A DNA stretch of 5,750 nt from an uncultured Aquincola sp. (GTDB lineage Bacteria; Pseudomonadota; Gammaproteobacteria; Burkholderiales; Burkholderiaceae), in contig CAKZXL010000770.1 of the NCBI GenBank assembly GCA_937883885.1, forward strand, positions 1 through 5,750, in the 5' to 3' direction. Positions within the stretch are counted from its first letter, which is position 1. The number at the start of each line of letters is the position of its first letter. Position numbers and translations under genes: made by a program. The notes beneath the pieces were generated by a model. The model was not told the origin of the DNA. It did no database searches and saw nothing but the letters and a program-made list of their open reading frames with translations. Of the stretch, positions 1 through 5,750 are shown in pieces.

Positions 1-602
1 ACGATGACCTCGGGCAGCGCACTCAGCCAGGTGCCGGGGTCGCTGAGCAGCAGGCCGGCACTCAGCAGCTTGAGCGCCAGCACCGCATACAGCGTGTTCA
101 GCGCCGACAAGGCCATCAGACGTTCGGTCACCTGGCCGGCGGCATTGCATTCACCCACCACGCGCTGGATGACCGCGGGCGACACGCCCATCGCGATGAT
201 GGCCAGCGGGCCGGCCACGGTCGGCGGCACCCCCATCAGCCGCGCCGCGACCAGCACCGCGATGCCGGCCAGCGCCGCTTCGAACAGGCTGGTGGCCAGC
301 AGCCACGGGTTGCGGGCCAGCCAGCGCAGGTTCAGGCGCGCGCCGGCTTCGAACAGCAGCAGTGCCAGCGCCACGTCCACCGCCAGGCGCAACGCAGCTT
401 CGTTGCCATCGGCGCCCAGGCCGGCCAGCGCCAGCACGGTGCCCACGGCCGCATAACCCGTCAGGCGCGGCCAGCGCAAACGCCGCCAGGCCACTTCGCC
501 CAGCAGGGCGGCGGCCACCATCAGCAAGCTGGCACCCAGCAGGGTGTCGGGGCGCAAGGCCCACGGGGCAGTGATCAACCAGGACCACAGCGAATCGGTC
601 AT
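1..602 (-). CDS. Cation:proton antiporter, CPA family, N-terminal part (cut by left edge)
   Basis: Integral inner-membrane protein predicted to exchange a monovalent cation (Na+ or K+) for protons. Only the first 200 residues are present; the frame is open to base 1, so the full protein is longer. Translation from the ATG at 602-600 shows repeated hydrophobic stretches (about residues 20-37, 48-62, 70-85, 100-121, 128-142, 164-186). It also shows family-like signatures: RWPRLTGY (43-50), the loop LLFEAGARLNLRWL (82-95) that resembles the L-F-x-x-G-x-x-L-x-x-x-x-L segment of CPA2/KefB-type exchangers, and SPAVIQRVV (141-149) followed by QVTERLMALSALN (157-169). The start is backed by a GAGGAG Shine-Dalgarno element 5 bases upstream. 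It lies downstream of lolD on the same strand, 159 bases away, so it could be read through from lolC-lolD or from its own promoter; no clear promoter is visible. The family call is fairly firm. The ion specificity, and whether a C-terminal TrkA-N domain exists, cannot be seen. Confidence 0.82.
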   Translation of the reverse strand, partial: MTDSLWSWLITAPWALRPDTLLGASLLMVAAALLGEVAWRRLRWPRLTGYAAVGTVLALAGLGADGNEAALRLAVDVALALLLFEAGARLNLRWLARNPWLLATSLFEAALAGIAVLVAARLMGVPPTVAGPLAIIAMGVSPAVIQRVVGECNAAGQVTERLMALSALNTLYAVLALKLLSAGLLLSDPGTWLSALPEVI

Positions 603-736
603 GCACTCTCCTCGTTGTCGTGGTTATGGGCAGCGATGGCCGAGACGACCCACGGACGTGCCGGGGCCGGCCCTTCATCGTCCAGGCGAGGTGGGGTGCA
701 GACTGTCCGAGTGCGCCGCGTCTGCGTGTAGGACAT
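599..736 (-). CDS. Possible 45-residue small ORF overlapping the antiporter start
   Basis: An ATG at 736-734 opens a 45-codon frame that ends in TGA at 601-599. This gives a 4-base ATGA overlap with the antiporter start, a geometry typical of translational coupling. The peptide begins MSYTQTRRTRTV and ends HNHDNEESA. It is polar, with an Arg-rich N-terminus, a Pro-rich middle and an acidic tail, and has no membrane segment or recognised domain. Against it: no Shine-Dalgarno sequence precedes the ATG (the bases before it form a GC hairpin), and about 12 of 44 codons end in A or T, a weaker G/C third-position bias than the neighbouring genes show. The same frame stays open far upstream inside lolD as a GC-driven shadow, so openness alone is not evidence. 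It may be a leader peptide, a real small protein or chance; I do not recognise it. Confidence 0.22.
   Translation of the reverse strand: MSYTQTRRTRTVCTPPRLDDEGPAPARPWVVSAIAAHNHDNEESA
608..613 (-). promoter_or_regulatory. Shine-Dalgarno site of the antiporter gene
   Basis: On the minus strand GAGGAG stands 5 bases before the ATG at 602-600. It is a near-consensus ribosome binding site and fixes the antiporter start. The site lies inside the 3' end of the possible small ORF at 599-736, so ribosomes ending that ORF would pass directly over it. Confidence 0.6.
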
Positions 737-752
737 CGCCGCGTTTGCGGCG
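737..752 (-). terminator. GC hairpin 9 bases after lolD stop, possible weak terminator
   Basis: A perfect 6-bp inverted repeat (CGCCGC / GCGGCG with a 4-base loop) begins 9 bases downstream of the lolD stop codon at 764-762. In the minus-strand transcript no run of U follows, so it does not look like a standard intrinsic terminator. It could slow RNA polymerase, protect the lolCD mRNA 3' end, or be chance in very GC-rich DNA. The ATG of the possible small ORF follows it immediately. Confidence 0.25.
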
Positions 753-761
753 GGATACGAG

Positions 762-1437
<676 letters not shown>

Positions 1438-1445
<8 letters not shown>

Positions 1446-2712
1446 AACGCAAGGCCTCCGCCGGATTGATGCGGCTGGCACGCCAGCTCGGATAGATCGT
1501 CGCCACGAAGGCCAGCACCAGCGAGATCACGCCGATGGGCGCGATGTCGTTCCACTGCGGATCGCTGGGCATGCGGCTGATCACGTACACGCTGGCCGGC
1601 AGGAAGCTGGTGTTCAGCAGCCGCTCGATGGCCGGCACGATGGTGTCGATGTTGAAGGCCACCAGCAGCCCGATGAGCACGCCGGCCACGGTGCCGACGA
1701 TGCCCGAAGCCGCGCCCTGCACCATGAAAATGCCCATGATGCTGCGCGGGCTGGCGCCCAGCGTGCGCAGGATGGCGATGTCGGCCCGCTTGTCGGTCAC
1801 CGTCATTACCAGCGTGGACACCAGGTTGAAGGCCGCCACCGCGACGATGAGCGTGAGGATGATGAACATCATCCGTTTTTCCAGCTGCACCGCGTCGTAC
1901 CAGTTGCGGTTGGTGCGGGTCCAGTCACGCACCACCACCTCGGGGCCCAGGCCGGTGCCCAGCGCGGCGGCCACGCTGCGGGCCTCGTTCAGGTCACGCA
2001 GCTTGAGTTGCAGGCCGGTGGGGCCGCCGGTGCGGAACAGCACCGAAGCGTCGTCCAGGTGCACCATCACCAGCGAGCTGTCGTATTCGTAGTGACCCGA
2101 TTCGAAGGTGCCCGCCACCGTGAACTGCTTGAGCCGCGGCACCACGCCGGCCGGCGTGACCTGGCCATTGGGCGCCACCAGCGTCACCTGCGAGCCGGGC
2201 ACCACGCCCAGCTGCCGCGCCAGCTCGGCGCCCAGCACGATGTTCCACTGCCCGGGCTTGAGCAGGCTGAACACCTGGCCCTGCGCACTGGCGGCCAGCG
2301 GCGTCACCTGCGCCTCGTCGGCCGGCGAGATGCCGCGCACCAGCACGCCGCGCATGTCGTCGCCACGGGCCACCAGCGCCTGCTGCGCCACGAAGGGCGC
2401 GGCGCCGATCACCTCGGGCTGCAGCTGCCTGACCTTGGCGGCGGTGGCCTGCCAGTCGGGCAGCGGCGCGCCCTGCGCATCGAACAGGTCGACGTGCGGG
2501 ATCACGCTGAGCATGCGGTCGCGCACCTCCTTCTGGAAGCCGTTCATCACCGACAGCACGATGATGAGCGCCGCCACGCCCAGCGCGATGCCGAGCATCG
2601 ACACGCCGGAGATGAAGGAGATGAAGCCGTTGCGGCGCCCTGCCCGGCCCGCACGCGTGTAGCGCCAGCCGATCTGCAACTCGTAGGGCCAGGAGCTCGA
2701 GGGTCTTGTCAT
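1438..2712 (-). CDS. lolC: LolC/LolE-type permease of the lipoprotein-releasing ABC transporter (possibly single LolF-like permease)
   Basis: Inner-membrane subunit that takes up mature lipoproteins from the periplasmic leaflet and passes them to LolA when LolD hydrolyses ATP. The 424 residues show the MacB/FtsX-like layout: a short cytoplasmic N-terminus (YELQIGWRY, 10-18), TM1 about 32-54, a large periplasmic domain about 56-280, TM2 about 282-304, a coupling segment with [12 protein letters not shown] (310-321), TM3 about 327-355, TM4 about 390-408, and the C-terminal tail [15 protein letters not shown] (410-424) typical of LolC/E. Periplasmic stretch 179-203, with TPAG at 186-189, resembles the Hook hairpin by which E. 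coli LolC binds LolA (from memory of the family). The ATG at 2712-2710, giving MTRPSSSW, was chosen because the usual LolC N-terminus begins a few residues later and the long open frame upstream is only a shadow of the divergent gene. No strong Shine-Dalgarno site or promoter is visible before it. Only one permease gene accompanies lolD here. Confidence 0.93.
1455..1459 (-). promoter_or_regulatory. Shine-Dalgarno site deciding the lolD start
   Basis: GGAGG on the minus strand, inside the last codons of lolC and 9 bases before the lolD ATG at 1445. It favours the 227-residue LolD over a 239-residue version that starts further upstream. Confidence 0.65.
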
Positions 2713-2767
2713 GCGGCGCGCATGGTAGCCCAGCAGGGTTGCCCGTTTGTAGGGCGGCGCCAGCCGG

Positions 2768-2773
2768 GATAAT
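2768..2773 (+). promoter_or_regulatory. Probable -10 box of the rpfE-like/recJ operon; implies a leaderless mRNA
   Basis: GATAAT matches the sigma-70 -10 consensus at 5 of 6 positions and stands out in otherwise GC-rich DNA within the 67-base divergent gap. It ends 6 bases before the ATG at 2780, so transcription would begin at or within a base or two of the start codon. No convincing -35 box is seen: a TTGTAG at 2747-2752 is 15 bases away and matches the consensus poorly. There is also no Shine-Dalgarno sequence before the ATG, which fits a leaderless transcript. The position of the start site is inferred. Confidence 0.5.
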
Positions 2774-2779
2774 CGCGCC

Positions 2780-3703
2780 ATGCACCTGCTGATTCCCCAT
2801 GCGGCGCCCGGGTCCGACATCGGCCGCCATGCGCTGAGCCAACTGCAGCTGCCCCACCTGGAAACCCTGCTGGCCCGCTGGGCCGAGACCGACCGCGACA
2901 GCGGCGACGAGACCACCTTGTCGCCGCCGCATGAGCGCGTGCTGGCGCGCGCGCTGGGCTGGCCCGCCACCGACGGCCTGCTGCCCTGGGCCGCGCGCGA
3001 GATGGGCACGCCGCCCGCCGGTGAGGCCGCCACCGGCTGGGGCTGGATCACGCCCGCGCACTGGGCCGTGGGCAGCGACAGCGTGACCCTGCTGCCGCCC
3101 GCCGCCATGCAGCTGGACGAAGCCGGCTCGCGCGCGGCCTTCGACGCCATGCGGCCGCTGTTCGAGGGCGAAAGCATCCACCTGCTTTGGCAGGGCGCCG
3201 ACCGCTGGGCGGCCCGCCACCACTCGTTGGCCCAGCTGCCTACCGCCTCGCTCGACCGCGTGACCCACCGCGGCATCGACCTGTGGCTGCCGCGGGCCGC
3301 CGGCCAGGGCCCGGCGCGGCTGTGGCGCCGGCTGCAGAACGAAGTGCAGATGCTGCTGCACAACCACCCGCTGAACGAGGCGCGTGAGGCGCAGGGCCTG
3401 CTGCCGGTCAATTCGTTCTGGGTCAGCGCCAGCGGCGCCTGGCAACCGGCCGACGAAGCCGCCGCACCCCAGCTGGACCAACGCCTGACCGCGCCTGCAC
3501 TGGCCGAAGACTGGGGCGCCTGGCTGCAGGCCTGGCAGGCGCTGGACGCCGGACCGATCGCCGCGCTGGCCGACCAGCCGGGCGCGCGCCTCACCTTGTG
3601 TGGCGAAGCCAGCGCCATCACCTACACCCATGCCAAGCCCACGCTGTGGCAGCGGCTGCGCCCTTCGCGCCGCCCCGTGGCGCCCCTGCTGGAGACCCTG
3701 TGA
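2780..3703 (+). CDS. RpfE-like / 'phosphoglycerate mutase-like' protein of unknown function, coupled to recJ
   Basis: A 307-residue soluble protein without signal peptide or membrane segment. It resembles the family annotated as RpfE-type regulatory protein or, loosely, phosphoglycerate mutase, which sits next to recJ in Xanthomonas and many betaproteobacteria; this assignment is from recall of family and context, not from a search. Visible family-like features are an N-terminal LLIPHAAP (3-10), the central TPAHWAVGSDSVTLLPP (91-107), and the C-terminal block EVQMLLHNHPLNEAREAQG (188-206) leading into VNSFWVSASG (210-219), which looks like the family's best conserved stretch. I see no metal-binding or phosphoserine motif that would support a real mutase, so the enzymatic name should not be trusted. 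The ATG at 2780 is the natural start given the LLIP opening and the -10 box just before it. The stop TGA (3701-3703) overlaps the recJ GTG by 4 bases, so the two proteins are made together. True function is unknown. Confidence 0.85.
   Translation: MHLLIPHAAPGSDIGRHALSQLQLPHLETLLARWAETDRDSGDETTLSPPHERVLARALGWPATDGLLPWAAREMGTPPAGEAATGWGWITPAHWAVGSDSVTLLPPAAMQLDEAGSRAAFDAMRPLFEGESIHLLWQGADRWAARHHSLAQLPTASLDRVTHRGIDLWLPRAAGQGPARLWRRLQNEVQMLLHNHPLNEAREAQGLLPVNSFWVSASGAWQPADEAAAPQLDQRLTAPALAEDWGAWLQAWQALDAGPIAALADQPGARLTLCGEASAITYTHAKPTLWQRLRPSRRPVAPLLETL
3691..3694 (+). promoter_or_regulatory. Shine-Dalgarno site deciding the recJ GTG start
   Basis: GGAG lies 5 bases before the GTG at 3700 and within the last codons of the upstream gene. 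Together with the GTGA overlap it supports the GTG start over an in-frame ATG at 3598, which would add 34 residues of low-complexity shadow sequence. Confidence 0.6.
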
Positions 3704-5427
3704 GCACCGCCAACATCCTGCTCGAAGCCCGCGACGTGCCGCCGCGGGTGGCCTTTGCGCTGGAGCAGGCCGGCGTGCACCCGCTGCTGGCCCGGCTGTT
3801 CGCCGCCCGCGGCGTGCGCACACCCGACGACCTGGACGACGGCCTGGGCCGGTTGCTGCCGCCCGCCCAGCTGCTGGGCACGCATGAAGCCGCGGTGCTG
3901 CTGGCCGACACCCTGGCCCGCGGCGGCCGCATCTGCATCGTGGCCGACTACGACTGCGACGGCGCCACCGCCTGCGCCGTGGCCCTGCGCGGCCTGGCCA
4001 TGCTGGGGGCCCGGCCCGGCACGCTGCGCTACGTGGTGCCCGACCGGGCGCTGCACGGCTACGGCCTCACGCCCACCATCGTCGACCTGGCGATGCAGCA
4101 GCAGCCCGACCTGCTGGTGACGGTGGACAACGGCATCGCCAGCCTGGAAGGCGTGGCCCACGCCCGCGCGCTGGGCCTGCAGGTGCTGGTGACCGACCAC
4201 CATTTGCCCGCGCTGGTGGGCACCCAGGTGGTGCTGCCCGAGGCCGACGTGATCGTGAACCCCAACCAGCCGGCCTGCAGCTTCGAGAGCAAGTCGCTGG
4301 CCGGTGTGGGCGTGATGTTCTATGTGCTGCTGGCGCTGCGGGCCGAGCTGCGTGCACGTGGCGTGTTCGACGCCACCAGCCAGCCCAAGCTGGACGCCCT
4401 GCTCGACCTGGTGGCGCTGGGCACCGTGGCCGACGTGGTGAAGCTGGACGCCAACAACCGCCGGCTGGTGGCCCAGGGGCTCAAGCGCATCCGCGCCGGG
4501 CGCATGCAGCCGGGCGTGGCGGCGCTGTTCAGTGCGGCCGGCCGGCATGCCAGCCGGGCCAGCGCCTTCGACTTCGGCTTTGCGCTGGGCCCGCGCATCA
4601 ACGCCGCCGGCCGGCTGGCCGACATGACGCTGGGCATCGAATGCCTGACCACCGACGACAGCGCCCGCGCCACCGAGCTGGCCGCGCAGCTGGACGCCAT
4701 CAACCGCGAACGGCGCACCGTGGAAAGCGGCATGCGCGACCAGGCCGAAGCCCTGCTCGACCGGCTGATGCCGGATGGCGAGGCACCGCCCGCGCTGGCG
4801 ATCTTCGACGACGAGTTCCACGAAGGCGTGGTGGGCATCGTGGCCGGCCGCCTGAAAGACCGGCTGCACCGGCCCACCTTCGTGTTCGCGCGTGGGCAGG
4901 ACGGGCTGCTCAAGGGATCGGGCCGCAGCATTCCAGGCTTTCACCTGCGCGATGCGCTGGACCTGGTGAGCAAGCGCCACCCCGGCGTGCTCAAGAAGTT
5001 CGGCGGCCATGCGATGGCCGCCGGCTGCACGCTGGACGAGAGCGGCTTTGCCACCTTTGCCGAGGCGCTGCAACAGGTGGCCCGTGAATGGCTGGACGCC
5101 GACACGCTGCAACGCCGGCTGCGCACCGACGGCGCGCTGCCGGTGGAGTACTACAACGCCGAGACGGTGCAGGTGCTGGACGGCCAGGTGTGGGGCCAGT
5201 CCTTCGAGGCGCCCACCTTCTGCGACGAGGTGGACGTGGTGGCCCAGCGCCTGGTGGGCGAAAAGCACCTGAAGCTGCGGCTGCGCCTGGGCGGCCAGCT
5301 GCGCGACGCCATCTGGTTCGGCCGCGTGGAGCCGCTGCCGCCCCGCGCTCGGCTGGCCTACCGCATCTGCCTGGACGAGTACCAGGGCCAGCAGCGCGTA
5401 CAGATGATGGTCGAGGCTGTTGTATAG
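3700..5427 (+). CDS. recJ: RecJ, single-stranded-DNA-specific 5'-3' exonuclease
   Basis: Cytoplasmic DHH-family nuclease that degrades single-stranded DNA from the 5' end in RecF-pathway recombination, mismatch repair and base-excision repair. The 575 residues match E. coli RecJ (577). Catalytic motifs are intact: DYDCDGATA (83-91, with metal-binding D83, D85 and D87), VDNGIAS (142-148, D143), the DHH triad D166-H167-H168, SLAGVGV (199-205), LGTVADVV (240-247, D245) and GPRINAAGRL (297-306). The DHHA1 part has FHEGVVGIVAGRLKDRL (373-389), KGSGRSI (405-411) and GGHAMAAG (435-442). The C-terminal part, about 460-575, with VGEKHLKL near 519-526, matches the OB-fold DNA-binding domain. GTG start chosen for the GGAG site and the 4-base overlap with the RpfE-like gene; the family N-terminus fits this start. 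Operon with the upstream gene; the promoter at 2768-2773 probably serves both. Nothing appears degraded. Confidence 0.97.
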   Translation: MSTANILLEARDVPPRVAFALEQAGVHPLLARLFAARGVRTPDDLDDGLGRLLPPAQLLGTHEAAVLLADTLARGGRICIVADYDCDGATACAVALRGLAMLGARPGTLRYVVPDRALHGYGLTPTIVDLAMQQQPDLLVTVDNGIASLEGVAHARALGLQVLVTDHHLPALVGTQVVLPEADVIVNPNQPACSFESKSLAGVGVMFYVLLALRAELRARGVFDATSQPKLDALLDLVALGTVADVVKLDANNRRLVAQGLKRIRAGRMQPGVAALFSAAGRHASRASAFDFGFALGPRINAAGRLADMTLGIECLTTDDSARATELAAQLDAINRERRTVESGMRDQAEALLDRLMPDGEAPPALAIFDDEFHEGVVGIVAGRLKDRLHRPTFVFARGQDGLLKGSGRSIPGFHLRDALDLVSKRHPGVLKKFGGHAMAAGCTLDESGFATFAEALQQVAREWLDADTLQRRLRTDGALPVEYYNAETVQVLDGQVWGQSFEAPTFCDEVDVVAQRLVGEKHLKLRLRLGGQLRDAIWFGRVEPLPPRARLAYRICLDEYQGQQRVQMMVEAVV

Positions 5428-5447
5428 CAAGCAGCCACGGAACCGGC

Positions 5448-5464
5448 GGACCCGCCGCGGGTCC
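5448..5464 (+). terminator. Perfect hairpin between recJ and the PQQ dehydrogenase gene
   Basis: GGACCC and GGGTCC form a perfect 6-bp stem around a 5-base loop in the 45-base gap, 20 bases after the recJ stop and 8 bases before the next ATG. There is no U-run after it, so a classic intrinsic terminator is unlikely. It could attenuate read-through from recJ, or in the mRNA it could hinder ribosome access to the following start, whose own Shine-Dalgarno sequence is weak (AGG at 5468-5470, 2 bases from the ATG). Chance is possible at this GC content. Confidence 0.35.
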
Positions 5465-5472
5465 ATCAGGCC

Positions 5473-5750
5473 ATGAAACGATCCCTGCTTGCCCTGGCCG
5501 CCGGCTGCGCGCTGTCGCTGGCCCTGCTGTCGGCCCATGGTGCCGAACCCCGCACCGTCACCGTGGCCCGCGGGCTGCAGAACCCCTGGGCGCTGGCCTT
5601 CCTGCCCGATGGCCGCATGCTGGTCACCGAAAAGGCCGGGCGGCTGCGCATCGTGGCGGCCGACGGCACGGTGGGCAAGCCGCTGGCCGGCCTGCCCAAG
5701 GTGGACGCCGGCGGCCAGGGCGGCCTGCTGGACGTGGTGGTGGACCCGCG
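5473..5750 (+). CDS. PQQ-dependent sugar dehydrogenase, soluble type, N-terminal part (cut by right edge)
   Basis: Predicted exported oxidoreductase of the soluble glucose/aldose sugar dehydrogenase (YliI/Asd-like) beta-propeller family, which uses calcium and pyrroloquinoline quinone to oxidise sugars in the periplasm. Only 92 residues are in the window; members are usually around 350-400. The ATG at 5473 opens a typical signal peptide: MKR, a hydrophobic core at about 4-20, and a likely cleavage near AHGA (21-24). The mature start holds the family's first propeller blade, [20 protein letters not shown] (34-53), then GRLRIV (56-61) and [10 protein letters not shown] (79-88). By family comparison Q82 corresponds to the active-site-region glutamine Q76 of Acinetobacter glucose dehydrogenase. 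Cys12 is preceded by Ala-Ala-Gly, a poor lipobox, so a lipoprotein is less likely than a normal secreted protein. It follows recJ by 45 bases with a hairpin between, so co-transcription is uncertain; the substrate cannot be told. Confidence 0.88.
   Translation, partial: MKRSLLALAAGCALSLALLSAHGAEPRTVTVARGLQNPWALAFLPDGRMLVTEKAGRLRIVAADGTVGKPLAGLPKVDAGGQGGLLDVVVDP

Noticed and set aside
4..456. 150-codon plus-strand frame over the antiporter
   Set aside because: Ser/Ala-rich antisense translation; the opposite strand encodes a clear multi-span membrane protein with a good ribosome binding site.
2711..2724. Micro-ORF of four codons (MRAA, stop) overlapping the lolC start by ATGA
   Set aside because: The geometry is suggestive, but there is no Shine-Dalgarno site and four codons are easily found by chance; it might matter only if the lolC transcript starts upstream of 2724.
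2713..3621. Long N-terminal extension of the lolC frame (to 727 codons)
   Set aside because: The extension is antisense to the RpfE-like gene and lacks any domain; the family N-terminus begins just after the ATG at 2712.
1994..3823. 609-codon open frame on the minus strand across the divergent gap
   Set aside because: It spans the start regions of two opposite genes and the promoter gap, and reads as Arg/Ala/Gly-rich filler, so it is a shadow.
5506..5517. Lipobox-like Ala-Ala-Gly-Cys in the dehydrogenase leader
   Set aside because: The cysteine is at residue 12, too early, lacks Leu at the -3 position, and the hydrophobic core continues past it to a normal cleavage region; ordinary Sec export is the better reading.
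3622..5538. 638-codon open frame on the minus strand opposite recJ
   Set aside because: Gln-, His- and Gly-rich composition with no recognisable domain; it covers an intact RecJ with all catalytic motifs, so it is a codon-bias shadow.

Overview
The window is uniformly GC-rich, with strong G/C preference at third codon positions and densely packed genes. The proteins (a LolC/LolD pair, an RpfE-like protein fused by overlap to RecJ, a PQQ-dependent sugar dehydrogenase) point to a Gram-negative proteobacterium. The style and gene content best fit a betaproteobacterium of the Burkholderiales. That placement is inference from protein character, not from a marker gene.

Two gene strings run away from a 67-base divergent gap at 2713-2779. 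Leftward (minus strand) lie lolC (1438-2712), lolD (762-1445, overlapping lolC by 8 bases), a 159-base gap that may hold a 45-codon small ORF, and the N-terminal 200 residues of a CPA-type cation:proton antiporter running off the left edge (1-602). Rightward (plus strand) lie an RpfE-like/'phosphoglycerate mutase-like' protein of unknown function (2780-3703), recJ (3700-5427, GTG start overlapping the previous stop by 4 bases), a 45-base gap with a perfect hairpin, and the first 92 residues of a secreted PQQ-dependent sugar dehydrogenase running off the right edge (5473-5750).

The left string is about the cell envelope. LolC/LolD use ATP to pull mature lipoproteins out of the inner membrane and hand them to LolA, and the antiporter exchanges cations for protons across the same membrane. 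The right string pairs the single-strand 5'-3' exonuclease RecJ (recombination and mismatch repair) with a translationally coupled partner whose role is not known, then moves to a periplasmic oxidoreductase that is probably a separate function.

This is mostly ordinary chromosomal core sequence. I found no mobile element, CRISPR array, tRNA, rRNA or defence-like cassette, and no convincing new system. The points most worth a second look are the coupling of the uncharacterised RpfE-like protein to RecJ, a probable leaderless promoter in front of that pair, the apparently single Lol permease, and a small ORF linked by an ATGA overlap to the antiporter.
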